Assembly: GCF_000307855.1 (NCBI RefSeq)
Contig: NZ_AJLR01000005.1
Coordinates: forward strand, 1-58,300
DNA length: 58,300 nucleotides
Reading direction: 5' to 3'
Origin: Schinkia azotoformans LMG 9581
Lineage (GTDB): Bacteria > Bacillota > Bacilli > Bacillales > Bacillaceae_J
The first letter of the stretch is position 1, and every line of letters begins with the position of its first letter. The notes beneath the pieces are model-generated. The model made no database searches. It had not been told where the DNA came from and saw nothing but the letters and a program-made list of their open reading frames with translations. The position numbers and the translations under genes are program-made. Of this stretch, positions 26,064-35,389 are shown piece after piece.

Positions 26064-26209
26064 GTATTCCCGACTGAAAGATTCATTGTTTTCTTTGTTT
26101 TACTTTCCTGTTCCTTATAAAGGAATTTTCTGATTTCCTCTATGGTTAATCCCAAATGCTTTGCCTGTAAAATAAGTTTTATCCATTCTTGATCCAGCAT
26201 TCCTTCCAT
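26045..26209 (-). CDS. sinI: SinI-type anti-repressor (54 residues)
   Basis: ATG 26209 behind TAGGAGTGA opens a 54-residue frame ending TAG at 26045-26047. The peptide reads MEGMLDQEWIKLILQAKHLG and then LTIEEIRKFL. This is the Sin domain: B. subtilis SinI has LDQEWVELMVEAKEANISPEEIRKYL. SinI binds SinR through this helix pair and releases biofilm or sporulation genes. No SinR gene lies in the window. The last codons run into the cotSA terminator, so the tail may be variable. Confidence 0.8.
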   Translation of the reverse strand: MEGMLDQEWIKLILQAKHLGLTIEEIRKFLYKEQESKTKKTMNLSVGNTQKSRV

Positions 26210-26228
26210 TCACTCCTACAAAATATTT

Positions 26229-26915
26229 CCCATTTCAACCTTAACCAAAGAGTTGCAATATGCTAATAAACGGCTTCAAGTCGCCAATGAAAGCTTAGAA
26301 GAAGCACACCAATCGAGGAGTAAATGGATTCGAAATATTTCCCACGAAATATCGACACCATTAACAAATATTCGCGCATATACGATGGGGATGTTGGATG
26401 GCGTTATTCCTAGTAAAAAGAATTTTATTCAATTAGTCTATGATCAAAGTCTCTATTTATCACGAATGCTGCATGATTTACATGATATGACTAATGTTGA
26501 AAACAGGCAGATTAAGTACGATTTACAAAAGGTAAACATCCAGGACTATGTTCTAAATTTTTATAATAAAACGAAGTTAGATGTCGAAAAGGAAGGAATT
26601 ATTTTCAAATATCACGACCTGCTTTCCGATACAGTGGAGGAGCTAATCGTTTTTATTGATCCATTGCGGATTGAACAGGTTATTGTAAATATCCTTAAAA
26701 ATGCCAAAAGGTTTGTAAAAGAAGATGAGCTTGATCTTGTCTTCAATCGGTTTTATAAGAGTAAAAACCAAAATCAACAGCAGAATGGGTCAGGACTTGG
26801 CCTTTCCATCTCAAAAGAGATTATTGAGCATCACCATGGCATGATTGGCGTGGAAAGCAAAGAAGGAGAGGGAAGTTGCTTTTATTTTATGTTGCCTTTG
26901 CTTGAAGGAATGTAG
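26229..26915 (+). pseudogene. Decayed sensor histidine kinase
   Basis: The visible protein begins in a coiled-coil linker (TLTKELQYANKRLQVANESL), keeps the H box (WIRNISHEISTPLTNIRAY) and the N box (NILKNAKRF). It then jumps directly to KEDELDLVFNRFYKS and GSGLGLSISKEIIEHHHG. About 30 residues between the N and F boxes, including the ATP-binding DxGxG loop, are missing in frame. No membrane or sensor part remains upstream; the frame is closed at 26190. The only usable start is a TTG at 26253. It should be unable to bind ATP properly. Confidence 0.8.
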
Positions 26916-27027
26916 GAGCATGATGGAATATAGGAGCAGGACATTTTTGAAGCAAGCAATGGTTGTGATACAATAGCTCAAAAAGGGCTTTAAACAATTA
27001 ATCATTGACAAAGGAGAGGAAGTTAAA

Positions 27028-27984
27028 GTGTCGGAACAGTATAAATTAGCGACATTTGCCGGTGGATGTTTTTGGTGTATGGTATCTCCGTTTGATGAAC
27101 AGCCTGGAATAGAAAAGATAGTCTCAGGCTATACAGGTGGGCATACTGAAAATCCTACATATGAAGAGGTTTGCTCAGATACAACAGGACATTATGAAGC
27201 CGTGCAGATCACCTATGACCCGGCTGTTTTTCCATATAAGAAGTTACTTGAATTGTATTGGCTGCAGATTGATCCAACTGATACGGGCGGTCAGTTCCAT
27301 GACAGAGGTCAGTCTTATCAGACTGCGATTTTCTACCATGATGAGGAACAAAGAGAATTAGCGGAGGTCTCTAAAGCTGAGTTAGCTGCAAGCGGGCGTT
27401 TTCAAAAGCCGATTGCAACGGAAATTTTACCCGCTGGCCCATTTTATCCGGCCGAAGAAAAGCACCAGGATTATTATAAAAAGAATCCGTTTCACTACAA
27501 TATGTACAAAGAAGGCTCCGGTCGGGCCCGCTTTATTCGGGAGCATTGGAAAGAGCAGAAAAGCGATGAGGAGTTAAGAAAGGAACTAACACCGATTCAA
27601 TATGAAGTAACAAGGAATAGTGCAACTGAACCGCCGTTCCGTAATGAATATTGGAATACCTTTGAGGATGGTATTTATGTTGATATCATCTCCGGTGAAC
27701 CATTATTTAGTTCAACCGATAAATTTGATGCAGGTTGCGGCTGGCCAAGTTTCACTAGGCCAATCCGTCGAATCGAATTAGAGGAGCGATTGGATACGTC
27801 GCACGGCATGCGAAGAATTGAAGTTCGAGCAAAGCAATCTGATTCCCATCTAGGCCATGTCTTCGATGATGGACCAGGGCTGGACCGTGCCCGTTATTGT
27901 ATTAATTCCGCCGCTCTTCGTTTTATTCCAAAGGAAAAACTAGAGGAAGAAGGGTATGGGCAGTATTTGAAGTTGTTTGGGTGA
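27028..27984 (+). CDS. msrAB: Bifunctional methionine sulfoxide reductase MsrA-MsrB
   Basis: 318 residues with two enzymes fused. MsrA (about 1-155) has the catalytic AGGCFWCM motif and the [11 protein letters not shown] and [12 protein letters not shown] segments, and reduces S-sulfoxides. MsrB (about 185-315) has [24 protein letters not shown] and the catalytic Cys in [11 protein letters not shown] for R-sulfoxides. The CxxC zinc pairs of some MsrB proteins are absent. Start is GTG 27028 with AAAGGAGAGGA upstream. It repairs oxidised methionine in the cytoplasm. It stands alone, with a GTGAGG/CCTCAC hairpin after it. Confidence 0.95.
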   Translation: MSEQYKLATFAGGCFWCMVSPFDEQPGIEKIVSGYTGGHTENPTYEEVCSDTTGHYEAVQITYDPAVFPYKKLLELYWLQIDPTDTGGQFHDRGQSYQTAIFYHDEEQRELAEVSKAELAASGRFQKPIATEILPAGPFYPAEEKHQDYYKKNPFHYNMYKEGSGRARFIREHWKEQKSDEELRKELTPIQYEVTRNSATEPPFRNEYWNTFEDGIYVDIISGEPLFSSTDKFDAGCGWPSFTRPIRRIELEERLDTSHGMRRIEVRAKQSDSHLGHVFDDGPGLDRARYCINSAALRFIPKEKLEEEGYGQYLKLFG

Positions 27985-28233
27985 GGGTAAAAGGATTTAT
28001 CCTCACCAAATGGAGTTCCACCCCTGTTTGATTATAGATAACCCAGATTTACCCCAATAACCCCCAATTGCAAATCATAATCCAAACTATTTTTAAAAAA
28101 ATGGATGTTTACCTTTACATTTTATGGTACTCCTGAATTATATATAGGGAGGAGACTATATTTCAATTTCTAACAAGGATTTTTACATTGATGAATAGGC
28201 AAAAGGAATCCTGATTAGGAAGGAGTGAATAGT

Positions 28234-29304
28234 GTGGATACTGAATTTTTACAAAAATGTATTAAAAAAATAAAGGTTCAAAATATCGAGAATGCAGATG
28301 TTGAAGTCATCAATAAGTCGCCATTAAAAATGATGGGAAAAGGGCGCCAAGGGGCTGTTTTTCAATTTACGGATGACATTTGTGTGAAGGTGTTCGGTAA
28401 TGAGGAGGACTGTGAGCGGGAACATTATGCTTTATCACTTGGAAAGGACAGTGATCTGTTTCCAAAAGTCCATGCCAAGGGACCGCTTTATATTGCAATG
28501 GATATTGTGAAAGGCGTCGATGTTCGCGAGTACTTGCAATCTCAGCCTTTGACGAAGGAGCTTTCCTCCAAATTGATTGAGATGCTAATAACATTTAAAG
28601 AAATTGGCTTCGAGCGGATTGACCACCATAAGCGACAAATTTATGTTCAACCAGACGGAAATTTAAAAGTGATTGATGTGGCAAGAACGGTTTGGCGTGA
28701 CCGGGTATACCCTTATCCTCGTAAATTATTAACGTCATTAGGCGAAGAATATAAAACATTGTTTTTAACCCATGTAGCGGAGATGGCGCCTGAATTACAT
28801 GAAGAATGGAAGCACTATATCCAGATGGAGGAAATATCCCGGGAAATATATCAAAGCATCCTAAGTCAATACAAAGGTAAGGAATTGAAAAAACAAAGCC
28901 AAAAGCTTCTTACCAAAAATAACGATTCATCCTATGCTTCTTCCCTTGAAGGTTTAGTTCACAAGGTTTTTAAAGAAGAATGGGTAAAGACTATGCTGGC
29001 AATAGGTCATAATCCCGATGATATCATGGATAAAATCGATGAATACTGGGATAGACGTGAACTTGAATTCGAGAATGAGATGAAACCCAACAGGGGATAC
29101 GAACCAAGAAGGCAAGTTGACATCGGGAAAATGACTGGTAGGACTTGGAGTATGGATAAAGGGAAGCAGGGAGAAAAGGGTCGTTACGATGAAAAGAACT
29201 ATCGTGAAGATAAAGACAAAAAGGAAAAAAATGAGCATCAAGGGAATAAATGGAATAAAATTACATTTGATGAAAGAGGCCGCCGCAAACGTCGTTTTAA
29301 ATAG
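28234..29304 (+). CDS. Kinase-fold protein with basic C-terminal tail, probably spore-associated
   Basis: 356 residues from GTG 28234, chosen because AAGGAG lies 8 bases before it; GTG 28225 overlaps the ribosome site. The N lobe has MGKGRQGAVFQFTDDICVK, a Gly loop and the VxK lysine. The C lobe has ERIDHHKRQIYV and LKVIDVARTVWRD, which stand for the catalytic and metal-binding loops of Ser/Thr-kinase-like proteins such as YrzF. Residues 280-356 are Lys/Arg/Glu-rich, ending RGRRKRRFK. It precedes a GT4 gene, so it belongs to the coat glycan block. Substrate unknown. Confidence 0.75.
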   Translation: MDTEFLQKCIKKIKVQNIENADVEVINKSPLKMMGKGRQGAVFQFTDDICVKVFGNEEDCEREHYALSLGKDSDLFPKVHAKGPLYIAMDIVKGVDVREYLQSQPLTKELSSKLIEMLITFKEIGFERIDHHKRQIYVQPDGNLKVIDVARTVWRDRVYPYPRKLLTSLGEEYKTLFLTHVAEMAPELHEEWKHYIQMEEISREIYQSILSQYKGKELKKQSQKLLTKNNDSSYASSLEGLVHKVFKEEWVKTMLAIGHNPDDIMDKIDEYWDRRELEFENEMKPNRGYEPRRQVDIGKMTGRTWSMDKGKQGEKGRYDEKNYREDKDKKEKNEHQGNKWNKITFDERGRRKRRFK

Positions 29305-29380
29305 GGGGATAAATTAAAAATCATGATGCTAATGCCGTATGAGGAGGCTACCCTAGAGTAATAAACGAGGAGATACGCAT

Positions 29381-30496
29381 ATGAAAGTACTTGTAATTTG
29401 GAGGCTGCTCACTGTTGGCGGGGTGAATGCTGGATGGCGAAATCGTTCGATCTATTTTAAAAAGTACGGCATTGAAACAGAATTCTTATATACAACCGAC
29501 CATGGCGGGTTGCACATTATGCAAGATGTAGCTCCCGTTTATTTAACAAAAGAAGACGAGAAGATTATTAAAATTATAAAAAAGAACGGTTACGATGCTA
29601 TTGTTGTCGTCGACACAGGCGCTGCCTATAAATGGATTAAAAAAGCAAAGTACAAAGGTCCCGTAATAGTTGAAGCTCGGACACCAGAGCTGATTAAGTT
29701 AATTCCCCATTTGAAAAATTTCAGAAATGTTGAACCTTTAACGATCATCGTCCCATCACAATATCAAAAACGTTTAGTCTCCATATTGATCGACACAATC
29801 CCAATAGAGGTTATATATAACGGAGTGGATACAACATTTTTTAGAGCATTACCGAAGGAGGAAATTGATTTTAATAGTACACCAATCGTTCCAAATGATA
29901 AGAAAATTGTCGCCTATATCGGGCGCTTGGATAAACGGAAAAATTGGCCGATGTTATTAGAAATTGCAAAGAAAATTAAAAGTGAACGCGATGATATCGA
30001 AATTTGGGTCATAGGCGGCGCACAAAGTGTGCAACGTGAAGAGTTTGCCGCCAAGCGGGAGGAAGAACAGTTAACCGATATTGTGAAGTGGTTCCCTGTG
30101 ATTCCATACCAGCAAATGCCTCATGTCTATGCCAAAGTTCGTGAATCAGGTGGATGTACCCTTGCAACGACAAGGTCGGAGTCATTTGGCAATACGTTTA
30201 TTGAATCGATGATTTGCGGTGTTCCGGTAGTGGCATCCAAAATGATGCCTATTACAGAAATCGTGCGTGATGGAGCAACCGGTCTCCTATACCATGGGCA
30301 AAATGTCGAGGATGCGACTACTAAACTATATGATATCTTGGACAATCTGAATCTTCATAAAAAAATGTCCAGTGCTGCGATTACCCATGTTCAAGACCAC
30401 TTTGCTATTGAGGTTGTTGCTGAACAATATGTTGAATTATTAAAAAAGCTAGTGGGTAATAGTGAAGGTTCTGATGGTGAGGTGAACAAATCTTGA
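29381..30496 (+). CDS. GT4 family glycosyltransferase
   Basis: 371 residues. The N-terminal segment MKVLVIWRLLTVGGVNAGWR is the acceptor domain start, and the C-terminal GT-B domain has VIYNGVDTTFF, VAYIGRLDKRKNWPMLLEI and the donor loop TTRSESFGNTFIESMICGVP (E-x7-E). Ribosome site CGAGGAG precedes ATG 29381. The stop overlaps the next gene's TTG by four bases (TTGA), indicating coupling to the HipA-like kinase. In this cluster a spore coat polysaccharide is the probable product; in B. subtilis YtcC has a similar place. Confidence 0.88.
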   Translation: MKVLVIWRLLTVGGVNAGWRNRSIYFKKYGIETEFLYTTDHGGLHIMQDVAPVYLTKEDEKIIKIIKKNGYDAIVVVDTGAAYKWIKKAKYKGPVIVEARTPELIKLIPHLKNFRNVEPLTIIVPSQYQKRLVSILIDTIPIEVIYNGVDTTFFRALPKEEIDFNSTPIVPNDKKIVAYIGRLDKRKNWPMLLEIAKKIKSERDDIEIWVIGGAQSVQREEFAAKREEEQLTDIVKWFPVIPYQQMPHVYAKVRESGGCTLATTRSESFGNTFIESMICGVPVVASKMMPITEIVRDGATGLLYHGQNVEDATTKLYDILDNLNLHKKMSSAAITHVQDHFAIEVVAEQYVELLKKLVGNSEGSDGEVNKS

Positions 30497-31269
30497 TAGA
30501 GCCTGTTCGATATCAGAAAAAACTAGAAGGAAAATCAAACGCGCACTTAATTACGTTTAGCGATGGGAATGATTATGTCGTTAAGTATTTCCAACCTGGT
30601 TTTGAAAAATCACTGCCAAATGAATGGGTTGCTTACTGTTTAGCACGTTTTCTTGAACTGCCAATTCCTTACGCACGGATTGTAGACATCCCGGAAGAGT
30701 TCTCCAACAATATCAAGGAGCTTGCTGGGTTAGGCAGCGTTAAATATCAATATGCCTCATTGTACAAACCAAATTGTTTTGATGGGCATCAGGTTTTAGA
30801 CGTATCAAATCTGACAAATGACCAGGTGCAATTAGCAGGCATTATTTTATTTGACTATTGGCTGTGCAATACGGATCGAACACGTAAAAATATCCTTTTA
30901 CACGAAGTCACCCCAAACATACACGGGTTATCGATTATTGATCATGCGGAGGTATTCGGAACGTACAATTGGGATCTTCCAGACTTGGAGAATTTACCGA
31001 CTACCCTTTTAAAAAGTGCCACACATCAAATCATGACACTTTTTATTGAGGAAGAAGAAAACTTCAGTGAACAGTTAGAAATTATCCAGACCATTCCTGT
31101 TTTATTAATGGAAGAAATTGTTGACCTAATTCCGGAAGAATGGGCTGTTTCTAAAGAAGAAAAAAAGGCGATGGTTAGCGCTTTAATTAGAAGGAGGAAG
31201 AAGGTTCTTCCAGAGTTAACGCAAAGATTTATTAAAAAAATCTATCACCCATTAAAAAGCTACGATTAA
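30493..31269 (+). CDS. HipA-like kinase-domain protein
   Basis: 258 residues. The pattern matches the HipA_2 family: SNAHLITFSDGNDYVVKYFQ at the N terminus (nucleotide loop and lysine), then FDYWLCNTDRTRKNILL, the catalytic Asp/Asn loop, and LSIIDHAEVFG, the metal-binding Asp. Start is TTG 30493, four bases into the previous gene. It has no HipB partner, so it is not a classical toxin-antitoxin pair. Placement inside coat glycan genes suggests it phosphorylates a small molecule, glycan or coat protein. Confidence 0.75.
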   Translation: MIEPVRYQKKLEGKSNAHLITFSDGNDYVVKYFQPGFEKSLPNEWVAYCLARFLELPIPYARIVDIPEEFSNNIKELAGLGSVKYQYASLYKPNCFDGHQVLDVSNLTNDQVQLAGIILFDYWLCNTDRTRKNILLHEVTPNIHGLSIIDHAEVFGTYNWDLPDLENLPTTLLKSATHQIMTLFIEEEENFSEQLEIIQTIPVLLMEEIVDLIPEEWAVSKEEKKAMVSALIRRRKKVLPELTQRFIKKIYHPLKSYD

Positions 31270-31302
31270 CTCCTACCTGTACCTCAGGCGGGAGTTTTTT
31301 TA
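31268..31302 (+). terminator. Terminator after the HipA-like gene
   Basis: AACTCC-CCTG pairs with CAGG-GGAGTT around TACCT, then a run of T. Confidence 0.88.
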
Positions 31303-31405
31303 ACTTAACGGGCTGACCATAGGCGTTTGAACGGGTCCATTAGCCATCTGAATGAATATCAATATATTGTGAATGGGGATTAAGTATTCAAGAAGGAGGC
31401 AGCAT

Positions 31406-32332
31406 ATGAAGATCAGAAAAGCTATTATTCCGGCGGCCGGTCTTGGCACGAGGTTTTTGCCGGCAACAAAAGCACAACCAAAAGAAATGCTGCCGATTGT
31501 TGATAAACCGACGATTCAATATATTGTCGAAGAAGCGGTGGCTTCTGGAATTGAGGAAATTGTCATTATAATCGGCAGAGGGAAGAGATCAATTGAGGAT
31601 CACTTTGATAAATCCTATGAGCTTGAGGATGCCTTATTGAAAAAAAACCAAATGGCTGTTTTAGAGGAGGTTCAGAACATCTCCAATCTCGTCAATATCT
31701 TTTATGTCCGCCAAAAAGAACCGAAAGGGCTTGGACATGCCATTCTTTGTGCAAAAAGCTTTATCGGAAATGAGCCTTTTGCTGTTTTATTAGGTGATGA
31801 CATTGTGAAGTCGGAAACACCTTGCTTAAAACAAATCATCAATGTCTTCGAGTATTGCAACAGCTCAGTAGTAGCTGTTCAAGCTGTTCCGGAACAAGAG
31901 GTAAGTAAATATGGAATCATCAAGCCAAAAGGTTCGAGTATTGAGCCGAATCTATTTTATCTTGATTCTTTAGTGGAAAAACCGAGTAGGGAAGCAGCTC
32001 CTTCAAATTATGCAATCATGGGGCGTTATGTGTTAAGACCTGAAATTTTCGATATTCTCGCAAGGCTCCCGGTTGGCCGCGGCAATGAGCTTCAGCTGAC
32101 GGATGCTATAAATGAGCTTAACAGGCATCAGGCCGTACTTGCCTATCATTTCGAAGGAACCCGTTATGATATTGGTGATAAAAATGGGTTCATTAAAGCA
32201 ACCCTTGATTATGCGCTAGAGCGGGAGGATATCCGAGCAGAACTTCTCAAGTACTTAAGAAATTTGATTGAAAAAGAAAATAATAAGATTAACAAAGAAA
32301 ATATAGATTGCGTCAATAGGGAGCAGGATTGA
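31406..32332 (+). CDS. galU: UTP-glucose-1-phosphate uridylyltransferase
   Basis: 308 residues from ATG 31406 behind AGAAGGAGG; the longer frame from 31373 lacks a site. It makes UDP-glucose from UTP and glucose-1-phosphate. Seen are [20 protein letters not shown] (nucleotide binding), [26 protein letters not shown] and [14 protein letters not shown]. One base separates it from the UDP-glucose dehydrogenase. A second, housekeeping GalU probably exists elsewhere; this copy matches YtdA, the coat-cluster paralogue. Confidence 0.93.
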   Translation: MKIRKAIIPAAGLGTRFLPATKAQPKEMLPIVDKPTIQYIVEEAVASGIEEIVIIIGRGKRSIEDHFDKSYELEDALLKKNQMAVLEEVQNISNLVNIFYVRQKEPKGLGHAILCAKSFIGNEPFAVLLGDDIVKSETPCLKQIINVFEYCNSSVVAVQAVPEQEVSKYGIIKPKGSSIEPNLFYLDSLVEKPSREAAPSNYAIMGRYVLRPEIFDILARLPVGRGNELQLTDAINELNRHQAVLAYHFEGTRYDIGDKNGFIKATLDYALEREDIRAELLKYLRNLIEKENNKINKENIDCVNREQD

Positions 32333-32333
32333 A

Positions 32334-33653
32334 ATGAAGATAACGGTATTGGGTACAGGGTATGTTGGACTGTCCACAGGTGTTTGTTTAGCAGAAATTG
32401 GCCACCATGTTGTCTGTATTGATATTGATCAACGAAAAATAAAGAACCTTCAAGAAGGCATTTCCCCTATCTATGAACCAGGACTTGAAGAGCTACTTAC
32501 TAAAAACATCGGAGCAGAAAGACTCGACTTCACGACATCCCACTTAGAAGGATTAAAGGCTGCGGAAATTATTATCATTGCGGTGGGAACGCCTCAGGGT
32601 GATGATGGTGGAGCAGATTTATCCTATATCGAGCAGGCAGCGAGAGACATTGCCGAGCATTTAAATCATAATGCCATTGTTGTTATTAAAAGCACTGTAC
32701 CCGTTGGTACAAATGATTATATAAAAAAAATACTTGAAGAGCGCTTAAAGAAAGATATAACGATTAAAATGGTTTCAAATCCTGAATTTTTAAGGCAAGG
32801 CTCCGCAATGCACGACACGATACATGCCGATCGAATTATCATTGGCTCAGATCATGAAGAAGCAGCAAAAAAAGTCGGGGAAATGTATCTCCCTTTACAT
32901 GTCCCTATTTTATTTACAACTATTAGAAGTGCAGAAATGATTAAATATGCATCCAATGCCTTTTTAGCAACGAAGATTAGTTATATTAATGAAATCGCCA
33001 ACCTATGTGAGGCAGTCGGAGCCGATGTTCAAGATGTTGCCAAAGGAATGGGAAAGGATAAACGGATCGGAGAGGCCTTTCTCAATCCTGGGATTGGTTA
33101 TGGGGGCTCCTGTTTTCCTAAAGATGTGAAAGCATTGCTGAAGACAGCCAATATTTACGGCACTAATTTCTCGATGTTAAAGGAAACAATCATCATCAAT
33201 GAAAAGCAGCAACATCTCCTGGTTAAAAAGGCGATCAATCGTCTAGGAGATTTAAAAGGGAAAAAGATTGCGATGCTGGGTCTTTCCTTTAAGCCGGAAA
33301 CAGATGATATGAGAGAAGCCCCATCCATCAAAATTGCCCACTTACTATCGCAAATGGGAACCGATGTCGTAGCTTATGATCCGATTGCCACCAATAACGC
33401 TAAAAAAGTAATAGGTAATATTATCCGATATGCCAATTCTGCCTTTGAAGCTGCAGATGGGGCCGATGCCTTGTTTATCGTAACAGAATGGGATGAGTTT
33501 AAACAAATAGATCTCACTCGCCTGTTACAAAAAATGAAAGAACCCATCATCTTCGACGGCCGGAACTGTTATGGAATAGAGAAACTAAAGTCCTGTGAGA
33601 CATTAGAGTATTACCCAATTGGAAAGCCTGCAGTAATTATAGAAAAACAATAA
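32334..33653 (+). CDS. ugd: UDP-glucose 6-dehydrogenase
   Basis: 439 residues. It oxidises UDP-glucose twice to UDP-glucuronate with NAD+. Landmarks are ITVLGTGYVGLSTGVCLAE (Rossmann), VVIKSTVPVGT, NPEFLRQGSAMHD, the lysine/asparagine pair in MIKYASNAFLATKIS, and GIGYGGSCFPKDVKAL with the catalytic cysteine. It directly follows galU and its product is the substrate for the 22-kb epimerase. TuaD and YtcA are the B. subtilis counterparts; the setting favours YtcA. Confidence 0.95.
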   Translation: MKITVLGTGYVGLSTGVCLAEIGHHVVCIDIDQRKIKNLQEGISPIYEPGLEELLTKNIGAERLDFTTSHLEGLKAAEIIIIAVGTPQGDDGGADLSYIEQAARDIAEHLNHNAIVVIKSTVPVGTNDYIKKILEERLKKDITIKMVSNPEFLRQGSAMHDTIHADRIIIGSDHEEAAKKVGEMYLPLHVPILFTTIRSAEMIKYASNAFLATKISYINEIANLCEAVGADVQDVAKGMGKDKRIGEAFLNPGIGYGGSCFPKDVKALLKTANIYGTNFSMLKETIIINEKQQHLLVKKAINRLGDLKGKKIAMLGLSFKPETDDMREAPSIKIAHLLSQMGTDVVAYDPIATNNAKKVIGNIIRYANSAFEAADGADALFIVTEWDEFKQIDLTRLLQKMKEPIIFDGRNCYGIEKLKSCETLEYYPIGKPAVIIEKQ

Positions 33654-33670
33654 TGAAGATAAATAACGCA

Positions 33671-33713
33671 AATGTGTATCATTGGAAAAGGCATTCCGAT
33701 GGTACACTTTTTT
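33671..33713 (+). terminator. Terminator after the UDP-glucose dehydrogenase
   Basis: An imperfect GTGTA-CAT-GG stem closes on CC-ATG-TACAC, followed by TTTTTTG. A second hairpin follows at 33798. Confidence 0.75.
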
Positions 33714-33797
33714 GTTCATGTCCTAATAAAAAATGGAAATAGAGTAATTAATTGCAAGCATGTTTATTTAAATGCTTCCTAATAGTGATTATTATTG

Positions 33798-33830
33798 AAG
33801 GGCAGTCTCAGCATGAAGCTGCCCTTTTCT
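33798..33830 (+). terminator. Second hairpin terminator in the galU-liv gap
   Basis: AAGGGCAG (33798-33805) pairs with CTGCCCTT (33819-33826), then TTCTT. With the preceding hairpin it isolates the glycan genes from the liv operon. The rest of the 432-base gap is AT-rich leader and promoter sequence. Confidence 0.8.
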
Positions 33831-33874
33831 TATATTAATTTATAAAAAAAGAGTATTATAATATAATTTTTAAT

Positions 33875-33889
33875 CATTTTCAGAAATAT
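33875..33889 (+). promoter_or_regulatory. CodY-box-like site upstream of the liv operon
   Basis: CATTTTCAGAAATAT matches the CodY consensus AATTTTCWGAAAATT at 12 of 15 positions. It lies about 200 bases upstream of the substrate-binding protein and close to a TATAAT. CodY senses branched-chain amino acids and represses their transport genes in Bacilli, so the fit with function is good. Confidence 0.5.
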
Positions 33890-34085
33890 AAAAATAGGCA
33901 AAAAATTTACTAGACTTAAAAGAAACTTTGAATTACAATACTATTAGCGAAACAATAATCTTAATTATTTCTTTATTCTGATAAAGGGTTTTTGATAGAT
34001 TTTGTCGCTTAATAGAAAAATAGAATGAAGCAGCATGGACTATATTGTCGGAATAATTGAATAATTAAAAGGGGGATTTATTAGG

Positions 34086-35285
34086 ATGAAAAAAGGTTTT
34101 TCAAAGCTTCTTATCACAACAACGCTATTTGCGGGCATACTTGCTGGTTGTTCCGGCGGCGGTCAAGAAACGGCAACTTCAGGTGGCGGAGATAAAGCAG
34201 GATCAGATGCTGAAGTTATTAAAATCGGCGTAAATATGGAATTATCAGGTCAAGTTGCTTCTTACGGTCAATCTAACACTGAAGGTGTTGAATTAGCTGT
34301 TGAAGAAATCAATGCGGCTGGCGGTATCAATGGTAAGCGAATTGAATTAATTAAAGTTGATAACAAGTCTGATGCAGCTGAAGCTACAAATGCTGCTATT
34401 AAGTTAACAAGCCAAAATAAAGTAAACGCAATTATTGGCGCGTCTACAAGTGGAAATACAGTGGCACAAGCCCAAATTGCTAACGATACACAAACTGTTC
34501 TTATTACTCCATCAGGAACTAGCCCAACTGTTACTGTAAAGGATGATGGATCAGTAAATGAATTTGTATTCCGTACATCATTTATCGACCCATTCCAAGG
34601 AACAGTTGCAGCCAACTTCGCAAATGAACTAGGTGTAAAAAATGCAGCCATTTTTGCTGACAACGCTAGTGATTATGCAAAAGGTCTTGCAGCATCATTT
34701 AAAGAAACGTTTGAAGCAGCTGGTGGAACAATTGTAGCTGAGGAAGCTTATGTAGCAAAAGATACGGACTTCCGTTCTACATTAACTCGTATTAAATCAA
34801 AAAATCCGGAGTTCATTTTTATTCCTGGTTATTATGAAGAAGTAGGCTTAATCATTAAGCAGGCTCGTGAAATGGGAATTACAATTCCATTAATGGGTGG
34901 CGACGGCTGGGATTCTCCAAAATTAGTAGAATTAGCTGGTGCTGAAGCTTTAAATAACACATTTATTACAAACCACTATTCTGCTGAAGATCCGGACCAA
35001 AAGATTCAAGACTTCGTTACAAAGTTTAAAGAGAAGTACAATGGAAAATCACCAGATGCATTTAACGGTTTAGGATATGATTCAGTTTACCTATTAAAAG
35101 CTGCAATTGAGAGTGCTGGCAGCTTAGATCCAGTAGCAGTTAAAGATGCTTTAGCAGCAACAAAAGATTTAGCACTAGTAACAGGTTCAGTTACAATTGA
35201 TGAAAACCACCATCCAATTAAAGCAACCACTGTTGTTGAATATGTAGATGGAAAGCAAACGTTTAAAACTAAAGTTAATCCTTAA
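34086..35285 (+). CDS. livJ: Branched-chain amino acid ABC transporter, substrate-binding lipoprotein
   Basis: 399 residues. Lipobox AGILAGC with Cys22; the mature protein is tethered outside the membrane. The periplasmic-binding fold of the Leu/Ile/Val family shows VIKIGVNMELSGQVASYGQS, INAAGGINGKRIELI, AIIGASTSGNTVA and DAFNGLGYDSVYL. Start ATG 34086 after AAAAGGGGG. First gene of a complete livJHMGF operon. A hairpin at 35313 probably lowers expression of the downstream permease genes relative to this one. Confidence 0.95.
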   Translation: MKKGFSKLLITTTLFAGILAGCSGGGQETATSGGGDKAGSDAEVIKIGVNMELSGQVASYGQSNTEGVELAVEEINAAGGINGKRIELIKVDNKSDAAEATNAAIKLTSQNKVNAIIGASTSGNTVAQAQIANDTQTVLITPSGTSPTVTVKDDGSVNEFVFRTSFIDPFQGTVAANFANELGVKNAAIFADNASDYAKGLAASFKETFEAAGGTIVAEEAYVAKDTDFRSTLTRIKSKNPEFIFIPGYYEEVGLIIKQAREMGITIPLMGGDGWDSPKLVELAGAEALNNTFITNHYSAEDPDQKIQDFVTKFKEKYNGKSPDAFNGLGYDSVYLLKAAIESAGSLDPVAVKDALAATKDLALVTGSVTIDENHHPIKATTVVEYVDGKQTFKTKVNP

Positions 35286-35312
35286 GATTAACTGAGAGAA
35301 GGATGAAATGAG

Positions 35313-35349
35313 TGAAATGGGAGGAAATTCTTCCATTTCCCTTTTTTTG
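35313..35349 (+). terminator. Intra-operon attenuating hairpin between livJ and livH
   Basis: GAAAT-GGAA pairs with TTCC-ATTTC with a small bulge, then CCCTTTTTTTG. Such partial terminators let the binding protein exceed the membrane parts. Confidence 0.7.
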
Positions 35350-35389
35350 TCCGAACATGTTTGGATTTTATTTGAAGGAGTGAGAAATT

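Noticed and set aside
30493-31269. HipAB toxin-antitoxin module
   Set aside because: Only a HipA-like kinase is present; no HipB HTH gene is next to it and it is coupled to a glycosyltransferase.
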